52,708 nt of DNA from a virus. The DNA lies in IMG/VR virus record IMGVR_UViG_3300012685_000003, positions 1 to 52,708 of that record; one strand, 5' to 3'. Both the position numbers and the translations under genes were made by a program. Below are positions 13,293-21,232 of the stretch, one piece after another (position 1 is the stretch's first letter; each line of letters begins with the position of its first letter). Under the pieces are notes generated by a model that was given only the letters and a program-made list of their open reading frames with translations, searched no databases and was not told where the DNA came from.

Positions 13293-13532
13293 ATGCGCCG
13301 TAGACTTAAATGGATTCAAATTGCTCATAACGATTATCGTCTTATGCAAACTGCTCGTGGAGTTAAGATCAAACGTGATCTTCCTACAGGTACAACAGTG
13401 TATTTAGGGTCTCGCGGTAGCATTAAACCAATGCCAAAACCTTTCGGAGTAGTAGCAACAAAAGAAATAGCTGCTGCTCTTAACAAGAGTATGTATAAAA
13501 AATACGGACCTAGTTGGAGGGAGCGATGCTAA
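13293..13532 (+). CDS. Small basic protein, 79 aa
   Basis: Very basic (starts MRRRLKWIQIAHNDYRL), beta-rich centre, helix near the end. It might bind nucleic acid. It lies in a tight run between 13290 and 13533. The family is not recognised. Confidence 0.6.
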   Translation: MRRRLKWIQIAHNDYRLMQTARGVKIKRDLPTGTTVYLGSRGSIKPMPKPFGVVATKEIAAALNKSMYKKYGPSWRERC

Positions 13533-13865
13533 ATGACTAAAGACCAAGTATCACAGTTAATGGGATTAATGTATGATGAAGAAAGTGAAACAAGAGAAGC
13601 CGGCCAGAAAGAATACGCACATGGTGATGATAATGCTTTTAGTAATTTCGAACGATTAGCCGCTCAACTTAAAGTTGATCGTAAGTTAATATTATGGGTT
13701 TACTTACAGAAACATTTAGATGGTATTTTAGCTTACATAAATGGCCACGTAAGCCAACGTGAACCAGTACAAGGTAGGATTAAAGATGTACGTGTATATC
13801 TCACACTACTACGTGGTATGATAGATGAAGAAGAGAATAAGGTAGGTTATGTACTACGCACCTGA
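13533..13865 (+). CDS. Conserved phage protein of unknown function, 110 aa
   Basis: The central part, AFSNFERLAAQLKVDRKLILWVYLQKHLDGILAYINGHVSQREPVQGRIKDVRVYLTLL (about residues 33-95), matches a widespread phage protein type (DDAFANFERLA ... KHIDGI-AYINGH-SQRE-v-GRI-D-R-YL-LL), known from siphophage and podophage early regions. It is helical and soluble. Function is unknown. It overlaps the next gene by 17 nt. Confidence 0.75.
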   Translation: MTKDQVSQLMGLMYDEESETREAGQKEYAHGDDNAFSNFERLAAQLKVDRKLILWVYLQKHLDGILAYINGHVSQREPVQGRIKDVRVYLTLLRGMIDEEENKVGYVLRT

Positions 13866-14121
13866 ACATCCCATTGATGATCCTTACTTTGGTAAAGATA
13901 GTTATGATGGTGTTGATATTCGCAAAGCTAGAATTTATCATCCTGATGAATTACCATTCTGGCTAGCAATTGGTCCAATTTGCTGGCGGGCTACTTATCG
14001 TAAAGGTTATAGATACTTTCCTAAAATGGTAATAGATGTGCAACCGGGACCGATTTTTCCAGGGAAACTATCTTATCTTAAAGAAGCAACAGGTGAATTC
14101 ACCGAATATCCAAGTGAATAA
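13849..14121 (+). CDS. Unknown 90-aa protein
   Basis: Tyr-, Pro- and Trp-rich, predicted beta. The start overlaps the upstream gene by 17 nt. There are no recognised motifs. It ends 4 nt before the Leu tRNA. Confidence 0.55.
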   Translation: MYYAPEHPIDDPYFGKDSYDGVDIRKARIYHPDELPFWLAIGPICWRATYRKGYRYFPKMVIDVQPGPIFPGKLSYLKEATGEFTEYPSE

Positions 14122-14125
14122 AATA

Positions 14126-14207
14126 GCCCTCATGGTGAAACTGGCAAACACATGGCGCTTAAGACGCCACGGCGAAAGCCTTGGAGGTTCGAGTCCTCTT
14201 GAGGGCA
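14126..14207 (+). tRNA. tRNA-Leu (UAA anticodon)
   Basis: This is a complete class II cloverleaf of 82 nt: acceptor GCCCTCA/TGAGGGC, D-arm GTG-AAACTGGCAAA-CAC, anticodon stem TGGCG/CGCCA with loop CTTAAGA (anticodon TAA), a long variable arm CGGCGAAAGCC and T-loop TTCGAGT. The discriminator is A, as expected for Leu. No encoded CCA. In an AT-rich genome UUA Leu codons are frequent, so it can supplement the host pool. The next gene starts 2 nt after it. Confidence 0.95.
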
Positions 14208-14208
14208 T

Positions 14209-14544
14209 ATGAGTAAATCGACAACTTGGATTCATCCTTCTGGAAGTAAACTTACTATCACTTACGCGGAGCCACAAATGCCAAGAGAAAAGAGATTAAA
14301 GAGTAAGCCCTCTATAAAAGTTAACAAGACTTATGCTGATCCGAAGATAGTAGAAGATTTAAGAGTTCCAGCACCAATGTCACCACCTCCAGTTAACACA
14401 TTCGGAGTTGAGCCAACTAACTATCACGCCCGTCGTATAGTTTCACTTGGAGCAGCCAGGTTAATTGAAGCAGCAGAGGAATATGAAACATTAGCAAGAT
14501 TATTAAGGAATACTGCTAACACTTTAAATAGAGTTCATGAGTAA
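14209..14544 (+). CDS. Unknown 111-aa protein
   Basis: The ATG lies 1 nt after the discriminator of tRNA-Leu; the only SD-like bases (GAGGG) are inside the acceptor stem. Processing of the tRNA would leave an almost leaderless mRNA. The protein is polar with a Pro-rich centre (PAPMSPPPVN) and a C-terminal helix. The family is not recognised. Confidence 0.6.
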   Translation: MSKSTTWIHPSGSKLTITYAEPQMPREKRLKSKPSIKVNKTYADPKIVEDLRVPAPMSPPPVNTFGVEPTNYHARRIVSLGAARLIEAAEEYETLARLLRNTANTLNRVHE

Positions 14545-15051
14545 ATGTTAAGATTACCTCCCAAGAAAATAGCAGTAACTCAAGAAATACTAAATAGATT
14601 TTGGGCTAAAGTCAACAAAACAGAGACTTGTTGGTTATGGACTGGCTCTAAAGGCAGAAATTCGTCTGGTCTTTATTATGGCTACTTTAGATTATTCGGT
14701 TACGTCGAAAGAGCCCATAGAGTTTCGTTTTTTATAACTTATGGCGATTTTGACTTTACACTTTGTATTTTACATAGGTGTGATACCACATTATGTGTAA
14801 GACCAGAGCATCTATTTTTAGGTACAGAGAAGGATAATTCAGACGATATGATAAGTAAAGGTCGCAGAGGATATAGAAGTTTGGAACTAACATCAACGCA
14901 GATTGATGAAATAATAACTAGACATAACAATGGTGAGCCAATAAGAGAATTAGCTTTCAAACTAAAACTTGGTTATGGTACGGTTTGGTCGATAGCTCAT
15001 GGTAAATGGAATCCAAAAAGAAAGACTAAATTGATTGGTGAACAACTATGA
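14545..15051 (+). CDS. HNH homing-type endonuclease
   Basis: 168 residues. HNH-3-like core: CWLWTGSKGRNSSGLYYGYF (about 30-50), AHRVSFF (about 60-66), ILHRCDTTLCVRPEHLFLGT (about 77-96), then NSDDM, typical of phage homing nucleases. The C-terminal part has a helix-turn-helix-like segment (IRELAFKLKLGYGTVWSIAHG). Its first 12 residues closely resemble those of the downstream gene, as if the nuclease gene had captured that gene's start when it inserted. It overlaps the downstream start by 4 nt. Confidence 0.9.
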   Translation: MLRLPPKKIAVTQEILNRFWAKVNKTETCWLWTGSKGRNSSGLYYGYFRLFGYVERAHRVSFFITYGDFDFTLCILHRCDTTLCVRPEHLFLGTEKDNSDDMISKGRRGYRSLELTSTQIDEIITRHNNGEPIRELAFKLKLGYGTVWSIAHGKWNPKRKTKLIGEQL

Positions 15052-15521
15052 TAAGGTTGCCTCCTAGAAAGGTCGCTTGCACGCCACTTTTCGACACACT
15101 TAAATATGGTTCATTACATATTCCAGAAACAGCTAGAGAAAGAGTCGATCAAGGAATTATCAAATATCAAGGTGTAAATTGTAAATGGACAGGAATAGGA
15201 GACCATGTTACCTTCTCAGGATACACTGGAACTTTATTGTCCCTTGAGGGAGAAGGATTACTTATCGTATTACCTGAAGAATTTGTTGTCGGAGTTATCG
15301 AATATGACTCAACTGATGTTGCGAGAATTGAAATCCCCGGATTGTTTTTTAAAGGAACAGATGGAGAAACATTTAGTGCTACATATGAAATGGCCGTTAA
15401 TCTATTGGCTAAAGGAATAGAAGATAGCACAGTATGGAGTAAGTTAACTGGTGATAAGCATAGGAAGTGGAAAATCCACGAACAGAGACCAAAGGTTAGC
15501 GATTATGATAGGTTACGATAG
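15048..15521 (+). CDS. Divergent GroES-like protein with C-terminal extension
   Basis: 157 residues. Residues about 12-85 follow the GroES pattern: PLFDTLKYGSLHIPETARERVDQGIIKYQGV, then GIGDHVTFSGYTGTLLSLEGEGLLIVLPEEFVVGVIE, which parallels [33 protein letters not shown] in order and spacing. The mobile-loop hydrophobics are SLHI in place of GIVL. A C-terminal extension of about 70 residues (100-157) is not GroES-like. It may form a mixed ring with the GroES at 10673 or have a separate client. The polymerase gene starts on its last base (TAGTG). Confidence 0.65.
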   Translation: MIRLPPRKVACTPLFDTLKYGSLHIPETARERVDQGIIKYQGVNCKWTGIGDHVTFSGYTGTLLSLEGEGLLIVLPEEFVVGVIEYDSTDVARIEIPGLFFKGTDGETFSATYEMAVNLLAKGIEDSTVWSKLTGDKHRKWKIHEQRPKVSDYDRLR

Positions 15522-17284
15522 TGACGACAAATATCTCTACTAAATTTGTACCTTCCGAGGGTGACCCATCTCGTAATATATGGTTTATTGGAGAAGCCCC
15601 CGGAGCAGATGAGGAGACAGGAACATTAAATCATCCTGCTCCTGGTCCATTTATAGGTGAAAGTGGGTCAGTAATATTTACACCATGTTTATTACGTAAC
15701 GGTCTCCCACGACCTGACAGTGTATTCGTTACTAATCTATCTCATCATAGACCTAAAGATAACAAGTTTGAATATCTAATTGGAAGTAAAGAGTTAGCAG
15801 ATGGTATCAATGAAATTAAAGAGTTAATTATTAAAAACAAGCCCGTTGTAATCTGTACGTTAGGTAATTGGCCAATGTATTTCATTACAGGTAAGAAAGG
15901 TAAGAAGCCAGGTTCAGGTATATTAAATTGGCGTGGTTCCATATTACAACATGAAAGTGGTATAAAGGTAATTCCAACAATCCACCCCGCAGCAGTCTAC
16001 CGTGATCGTAAACTCTATCCAATCTTTGACCAGGACATTAAACGTGTTGTATTCGATTCGTCGTTTAGGGACCTTAAGTTACCAGAACGTAAATTCACAA
16101 TCGCCCCTGTGGGTGATGAACTTGAGCATTACACTCAGGTTCTCCTCAAAAGTGATAAGCTGGCAGTTGACATTGAGACCTTTGGCCCAAATATTGGTTG
16201 TGTTGGTTTTAGTAATGATCCTTCTATGGGCGTTTGTATTGTAAATGATAACACTCCTCAATTTAGGGATAGTGTAGATAGATTACTATTGAGTGATATT
16301 CCTAAGATACTACACTTTGGTGTGTTCGATAAAGCCATTCTTAAGTTACATGGCTTCAGTGTTAATAACTATTGGTGGGACAACCAAGTAGCTCAATGTG
16401 TGATGTGGCCAGAGTTACCGCGAGCTCATAAATATTTAGTGAGTACGTATACCCGCGAGCCATATTACAAGAATGAAGCAAAAGAAGGTGGCGGAGATAA
16501 AAAGAGTTGGGGGAAACGTACAGACAGAACTAAACTATGGATATATAATTGTAAGGATGATGCTACAGAGTATGAAGTTCAAGAGTGCCAAGAAAAAGAA
16601 ATGAATGAAGGTCCACCTAACTGGAAGAAATTTTTCAATTTCTCTATGGAAATGTTAGAAGTAGCTGAGCACATATCAGAGTCAGGTATGTTGGTGGATC
16701 AAGATAGGAGAGGGTTATTGGAGCTTGCAGTAACATATAAATATGCTAAGAATCAAGACTTATTAGAAAGATTAACTCACGTTGGTTTCAATGATAACTC
16801 TCATCCACAAGTTCATAAGATGTTATATGAAACTCTTAAACTTCCAGTCCACAAAACTCGTCAGAGTAAAGTTACTGCCGATGAAGATGCATTAATAGCT
16901 CTGATTGCGCTTTGTAAAGAGAAAATTGGAACTATCAGACGAGAGAAAGAACTAGCTGAATGGCAAACTAAATTTCTAATTGTCAAGATGATAATGTTAA
17001 TTAGAGGTCATAGAAAGCTATTATCTAGCTATTTGAGAGCTAAGATAAGTGCTGACGGGCGAATTAGGAGCACGTATAAAGTGCCCGCCACTGAAACTGG
17101 AAGATGGAGCGCAGAAAAGTATGTAGATGGTACAGGTGTTAATGGCCAAACATTCCCTAGAGACTATGTGGAGCTACCACCAGAGAGTGAGCTAAAGGAG
17201 TTTCGGGCTATAACACTTGATATTGCTAACGAAAGTGAAAGTGATAAAGAGGAAGAAGATGATGAGCAAGAGGAAGTAGCATAA
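15521..17284 (+). CDS. DNA polymerase family A, N-terminal half, fused to uracil-DNA glycosylase and 3'-5' exonuclease domains
   Basis: 587 residues. Residues 1-185 are a family 4/5 uracil-DNA glycosylase-like domain (GEAPG 24-28, TNLSHHRP 71-78, HPAA 155-158). Residues about 205-370 are a DnaQ-type proofreading exonuclease (DIET 217-220, HFGVFD 265-270, YNCKDD 342-347). The remainder is the pol I thumb/palm start, up to TETGRWS and VNGQTFPRD (about 524-545). The catalytic palm is missing; it is encoded separately at 18186. After the break point comes a foreign-looking, acidic tail (DKEEEDDEQEE). GTG start overlapping the upstream stop. The two halves must associate to make an active enzyme. 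Confidence 0.9.
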   Translation: MTTNISTKFVPSEGDPSRNIWFIGEAPGADEETGTLNHPAPGPFIGESGSVIFTPCLLRNGLPRPDSVFVTNLSHHRPKDNKFEYLIGSKELADGINEIKELIIKNKPVVICTLGNWPMYFITGKKGKKPGSGILNWRGSILQHESGIKVIPTIHPAAVYRDRKLYPIFDQDIKRVVFDSSFRDLKLPERKFTIAPVGDELEHYTQVLLKSDKLAVDIETFGPNIGCVGFSNDPSMGVCIVNDNTPQFRDSVDRLLLSDIPKILHFGVFDKAILKLHGFSVNNYWWDNQVAQCVMWPELPRAHKYLVSTYTREPYYKNEAKEGGGDKKSWGKRTDRTKLWIYNCKDDATEYEVQECQEKEMNEGPPNWKKFFNFSMEMLEVAEHISESGMLVDQDRRGLLELAVTYKYAKNQDLLERLTHVGFNDNSHPQVHKMLYETLKLPVHKTRQSKVTADEDALIALIALCKEKIGTIRREKELAEWQTKFLIVKMIMLIRGHRKLLSSYLRAKISADGRIRSTYKVPATETGRWSAEKYVDGTGVNGQTFPRDYVELPPESELKEFRAITLDIANESESDKEEEDDEQEEVA

Positions 17285-17302
17285 CTTAAACAAGGATAAT
17301 AT

Positions 17303-18091
17303 ATGTACGATTATGTTCTTTATCATGATAATTGTTATGATGGATTTGGTTCAGCCCTAGTTGCCTGGTTAAAATTAGGTGATAACGCTAAGTATATTCC
17401 AGTCAATTATGGACAATATCCTCCAGACTTACCAAAAGGAAGCAAGGTTTTAATTTGTGATTTCTCATATCCACGTGAACAGCTACTTAATTTTGCATTA
17501 GACCACGAGGTTCAAGTATTAGATCATCATAAGACAGCACAAGCAGCACTAGAAGGAATTCCATACGCAACGTTTGACATGAATCACTCTGGAGCATACT
17601 TAACGTGGAAACATTTTTATCCAGAGTCTGATGTTCCTGAATTTATTTTATATTTAGAAGATCGTGATTTATGGACATTTAGACTTCCAGGTAGTCGTGG
17701 TGTGTCTCAAGCTTTGCGGGCTTATCCGTTTGATTTTAATGTATGGAATTCGTTGATGTATGATGTAGAACAGTTACGCCAAGAAGGTCCAGTTATAGAA
17801 CGCTTTACACAGCAAATGGTTAACTTGATGTGTGATAACTCTTTTGAGAAAGTTATAGGTGGACACTTAGTTCCAGTAGCAAATGCAACAGTTTTCTTTT
17901 CAGAAGTAGGTGAAGAACTATGTATTCGTAATCCAAATGCTCCATTTGCTGCTTACTATTTAGATAGAAAAGATGGTAAACGTCAGTGGGGATTACGCTC
18001 AAGAGGAGGATTTGATTGCTCAGAAGTTGCTAAGAAACTAGGTGGTGGAGGCCATCCAGGTGCAGCAGGATTCGTTGAAGAATTAAAATGA
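17303..18091 (+). CDS. DHH/DHHA1 phosphoesterase (NrnB-like)
   Basis: 262 residues. DHH superfamily motifs: HDNCYDGFGSA (about 9-19), CDFSYP (about 51-56), DHH (about 77-79) and the DHHA1 signature GGGGHPGAAGF (about 247-257). Such enzymes (RecJ, NrnA/NrnB) degrade short oligonucleotides or cyclic dinucleotides using two metal ions. At this size it resembles oligoribonuclease/NrnB types, not RecJ. It lies between the two halves of the DNA polymerase, with its own AAGGAT ribosome-binding site, so it could process primers or nanoRNAs, or counter cyclic-oligonucleotide defence signalling (inference). Confidence 0.9.
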   Translation: MYDYVLYHDNCYDGFGSALVAWLKLGDNAKYIPVNYGQYPPDLPKGSKVLICDFSYPREQLLNFALDHEVQVLDHHKTAQAALEGIPYATFDMNHSGAYLTWKHFYPESDVPEFILYLEDRDLWTFRLPGSRGVSQALRAYPFDFNVWNSLMYDVEQLRQEGPVIERFTQQMVNLMCDNSFEKVIGGHLVPVANATVFFSEVGEELCIRNPNAPFAAYYLDRKDGKRQWGLRSRGGFDCSEVAKKLGGGGHPGAAGFVEELK

Positions 18092-18204
18092 AACTTCGGA
18101 TGAAAGTAAGCACAATGTTACTAATTTGTGCTATCATCATAACCGAGATTTATAACGAAATGTTCATTAAACTTGTGAGACACTTGTGGCAATTGATCAA
18201 TTAA
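18088..18204 (+). CDS. Small membrane peptide, 38 aa, between the polymerase halves
   Basis: It starts at an ATGA overlap with the DHH gene. Basic start (KLRMKVS), one hydrophobic stretch (TMLLICAIIITEI), then basic/aromatic. It ends 19 nt inside the polymerase C-half frame, so its translation may couple the phosphoesterase to the GTG start at 18186. Confidence 0.5.
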   Translation: MKLRMKVSTMLLICAIIITEIYNEMFIKLVRHLWQLIN

Positions 18205-18992
18205 AGATTAGAAGTATGATAGTAGCTCCAAAAGGTAAATTACTCATTAGTATTGATCTAGCTCAAGCCGAAGCCTGGGTGGTAGCGTTCTTAGCCAATG
18301 AACCCACTATGAAGAACTCTTTGTTACATGGAGATATTCACAGAGACACAGCAGCATACTTAGACAACTGTAAACCCGAAGATGTTACGCCCACTGGCAG
18401 ATATACAGGTAAGAGATGTAATCACGCCCTAAATTATAGAATGAGTTATCTCCGCCTAGTTCAAGTTGTCAATAAGGAGTCAGATAAACCACCATATGTT
18501 GTACTGTCATATCCACAAGGTAAGAGATTGTTTGAGCGATGGCATCAACTATATAATCTAAAGAACTGGTGGAGTCAAATTGAATACGAACTTGGACAAA
18601 ACGCACGTACATTAACTACGCCATATGGTCGAATTAGAACTTTCTTTGCTGGTTGGGGAAGTGAGCTTTTCAAAGAAGCAACTGCTTATGTCCCACAATC
18701 AACTGTTGCAGACCATCTTAATGGTGCAGTCCAACCTGAACTCGGAATTGAAGGAGGACTACTTGGCGTCTATCGTACTTTTGTTCGAGAACGTCAAGTC
18801 ATCAGAATCATTAATCAATCGCATGATAGTTTTATTTGTGAGTTGGATAAGCAACTTGTTGATGAGATAGCACCACAATTAGTAAATTTAATAAAGCGCC
18901 CGTTAATAGTGAATGGTGAACAATTTACTATCCCCGTTGATTGTGAGATAGGCGAGAGATGGGGACAACTTGATAAATTGAAAGTGAGTTAA
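18186..18992 (+). CDS. DNA polymerase family A, C-terminal catalytic palm/fingers
   Basis: 268 residues. Starts LKIRSMIVAPKGK, exactly where pol I sequences continue after the N-P region. Motif A is SIDLAQAEAW (22-31), motif B GKRCNHALNYRMSY (75-88), motif C QSHDSFICE (211-219). The catalytic Asp residues of A and C are present, but motif C reads HDS instead of the usual HDE. The start is GTG without a strong SD, consistent with coupling to the small overlapping frame upstream. Together with 15521-17284 it makes one complete polymerase. Confidence 0.92.
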   Translation: MAIDQLKIRSMIVAPKGKLLISIDLAQAEAWVVAFLANEPTMKNSLLHGDIHRDTAAYLDNCKPEDVTPTGRYTGKRCNHALNYRMSYLRLVQVVNKESDKPPYVVLSYPQGKRLFERWHQLYNLKNWWSQIEYELGQNARTLTTPYGRIRTFFAGWGSELFKEATAYVPQSTVADHLNGAVQPELGIEGGLLGVYRTFVRERQVIRIINQSHDSFICELDKQLVDEIAPQLVNLIKRPLIVNGEQFTIPVDCEIGERWGQLDKLKVS

Positions 18993-18995
18993 AGA

Positions 18996-19277
18996 ATGAG
19001 CCTCAAAACTTGGCTTCGTGATTGGTTAGATATAACTAATCTAGATGAAGATACTGATGCAGGTCTAAGAAGGCTAGAGAATAATATGATTGAACTTAAT
19101 GGAAAACTCAACACATTAGATGCTCACATGAGAAAGATAGATGAACTCCTAAAAATGCCAATTGACTTCCGCTTGGCTCAAGCTGCTAACTCACTCAAAT
19201 TGCTAGCTGATTTTATTAATGAGATTCAACAAGATCAAATAAGCTTGGAGCAAAAGTATGCACATAAGAATCTTTAG
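18996..19277 (+). CDS. Unknown 93-aa helical/coiled-coil protein
   Basis: Predicted almost entirely helical with heptad-like hydrophobics (about residues 22-85), so probably an oligomeric coiled coil. It lies 3 nt after the polymerase C-half. It could be a small accessory or bridging subunit; nothing in the sequence proves this. Confidence 0.6.
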   Translation: MSLKTWLRDWLDITNLDEDTDAGLRRLENNMIELNGKLNTLDAHMRKIDELLKMPIDFRLAQAANSLKLLADFINEIQQDQISLEQKYAHKNL

Positions 19278-19716
19278 AAACATACCAACTCCATCATATA
19301 TGTATAATAGAATTAATACAGCGCATAACACACCATTAAAAATTGAGTTAGGTAAGCATTGGGAAATATTTGTTACCAGAGAAATGACAGAATCAATATA
19401 TGATATTACAGACCAAATACCAGCAAAAATTAAATTCAGTCCAAATATATTTATAAATAAACTTTTTCTTAAGAAGATAATGGAAGCAGAAATAATTCCA
19501 TTTTGGTATGGTTATGCTTATTACCATTTTGATTCCGATGTATCGGTCTATATGCCCGTTCCACTTAACTTCGCAGCAGCAGGGCTTAGGTGGTTAAGGT
19601 ATAAGTGGTTTGGATTCAAACAAATCCCGAGAGGACTTAACTCTACTCAAGAAGCCTACGGTCGTGGTTATAAAGCAGGTTATGAAGAAGGATTTAACGA
19701 AGCCTCTAGTAAATAA
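19258..19716 (+). CDS. Unknown 152-aa protein
   Basis: Starts 20 nt inside the previous gene. Basic, aromatic-rich, with a hydrophobic middle (AEIIPFWYGYAYYHFDSDVSVYMP) and a Gly/Tyr-rich C-terminus (RGYKAGYEEGFNEA). No recognised family. No clear signal peptide. Confidence 0.6.
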   Translation: MHIRIFRNIPTPSYMYNRINTAHNTPLKIELGKHWEIFVTREMTESIYDITDQIPAKIKFSPNIFINKLFLKKIMEAEIIPFWYGYAYYHFDSDVSVYMPVPLNFAAAGLRWLRYKWFGFKQIPRGLNSTQEAYGRGYKAGYEEGFNEASSK

Positions 19717-19733
19717 TTAACAAAGGATAATTC

Positions 19734-20054
19734 ATGAGCAAGTTTCGCAAGAAGCCTGTTATTATTGAAGCATTTCAGTTTAATGGAACGATCTCCAGCG
19801 CCGATGCCATCATTGCATGGGCGGGAATGGAACCGCGCCCCAATGAGCAGAATCTCGACTACTCGGTCACTGACAACGAGGGAACATTTCGAGATAGAAT
19901 CGAGCGTCCTCATCAGTTTGGTCCTCTGCTGATTCATTCACTTGAAGGCGACATGACTGCACAAAAAGGCGATTGGATTATTAAAGGAGTTAAGGGCGAG
20001 TTCTATCCTTGCAAGCCAGACATTTTTGAAGCTACATACGAACCAGTAGATTAA
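19734..20054 (+). CDS. Conserved phage protein of the GDWIIKGVKGEFYPCKPDIF type, 106 aa
   Basis: The N-terminus KFRKKPVIIEAFQF and C-terminal GDWIIKGVKGEFYPCKPDIFEATYEPV are the signature of one of the most common small phage/prophage proteins, of unknown function. The first two thirds have clearly higher GC than the genes on either side, suggesting recent acquisition from another phage. It has its own AAAGGAT ribosome-binding site and abuts the next gene by TAATG. Confidence 0.9.
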   Translation: MSKFRKKPVIIEAFQFNGTISSADAIIAWAGMEPRPNEQNLDYSVTDNEGTFRDRIERPHQFGPLLIHSLEGDMTAQKGDWIIKGVKGEFYPCKPDIFEATYEPVD

Positions 20055-21232
20055 TGACAGAACGTGCTTGTGAGAATTGGTTAGAATCATACAAAGATTG
20101 GATTTATCCACGTAGTGAAGCCCCCGAAACATACATATTATGGTCGGGGGTTTTCGCGCTGTCGTCAGTATTAAAGCGAAAGGTTTGGATTCCTAAGAAT
20201 AAATTGTTAGGAAGCTGGGAATGTTATCCACATATGTATGTGTGGTTCGTAGGACCACCAGCTACTCGTAAAACCAGCACAATGGATTTCGCTGATAACT
20301 TACTTTCGCAGATTCCAAGTGTAACAGAAGCAGCGGACTCAATGACTCAGCAAGTATTAGCCAAACGTATTAGTGATACGGGTGATTGCTCAATATCAAT
20401 ACGCTCAGGTGAATTAGGAACATTTATTAATCCAAGTGGTTCTGTAATGATTGACTTTCTTTGCTCATTATGGGATGGTAAACGTAAGTTTAATACGGAC
20501 ACACTCTCACGTGGAGTTGAGTTTGCTCAGTCTCCATGTGCTAATATGATAGCAGCAACAACGCCCGTTTGGATTGCTAACAATCTTAGCGAGCTTATGG
20601 TGGGTGGTGGGCTAACATCTCGTGCGATTATTATCTATGAAGAAGAAATGAGGCGGCGTCAACTATTTTACGAATCCCTTGATTATGAATACTTGGAGAA
20701 ACAACATAGAAGTTTAGTATCAGACTTACTACACATATCTAACCTAGCGGGCGAATTCTCCTTTACGGATGAAGCGAAGGATTTTGCGGAGGAGTGGTAT
20801 AGGAATTTAAAGATGCCAGATGATTATAGATTAACTGGATACTTTGGTAGGAAGCACGTTCATATGTTTAAGTTAGCTATGTTATTAAGGATAGCTTATT
20901 CAGATAGTTTATTAATAACAATAGCTGATTTAAAGTTAGCGTTGAAAATGTTAGGTATAGTTGAGAAGAAATTAGCTATGGCTTATCACAGTGTAGGTAA
21001 GAATCCATATACGATGGAGATGGATACATTGTTGGAGTTTGTAATGAAACGCAAAAGAGTATCGAGAATTGAATTAATATCTACATTTTATCCAATAGCA
21101 GCTCCAAGTGTGATATTAGAATTATTGGGAGCACTGATGACAATGGGTAAAATTGCTATTGATCCAACTAATGGAGATTATATATTTACGGAGAAGAAGA
21201 AAGTTATTATTCCTCCTACTACTGTTGGATAG
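20054..21232 (+). CDS. DUF3987-type ATPase/primase-helicase-like protein
   Basis: 392 residues. A P-loop-like GPPATRKTS at 67-75 replaces the usual GxxGxGKS with RKT. Later, MIAATTPVWIANNL resembles the sensor region, and the C-terminal 150 residues are helical with a winged-helix-like end. This matches phage proteins annotated as DUF3987 helicases, which stand in for a replicative primase-helicase. No separate DnaB or DnaG gene is visible in the window, so this or the SNF2 protein may serve replication. Its last 14 bases overlap the convergent 1895-aa gene. Confidence 0.75.
   Translation: MTERACENWLESYKDWIYPRSEAPETYILWSGVFALSSVLKRKVWIPKNKLLGSWECYPHMYVWFVGPPATRKTSTMDFADNLLSQIPSVTEAADSMTQQVLAKRISDTGDCSISIRSGELGTFINPSGSVMIDFLCSLWDGKRKFNTDTLSRGVEFAQSPCANMIAATTPVWIANNLSELMVGGGLTSRAIIIYEEEMRRRQLFYESLDYEYLEKQHRSLVSDLLHISNLAGEFSFTDEAKDFAEEWYRNLKMPDDYRLTGYFGRKHVHMFKLAMLLRIAYSDSLLITIADLKLALKMLGIVEKKLAMAYHSVGKNPYTMEMDTLLEFVMKRKRVSRIELISTFYPIAAPSVILELLGALMTMGKIAIDPTNGDYIFTEKKKVIIPPTTVG

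Noticed and set aside
17260-18200. Intein or group I intron interrupting the polymerase
   Set aside because: There is no Cys/Ser or His-Asn intein junction at either edge, the DHH gene is a complete enzyme with its own ribosome-binding site, and I could not find intron core elements by eye. A covariance search would still be useful.
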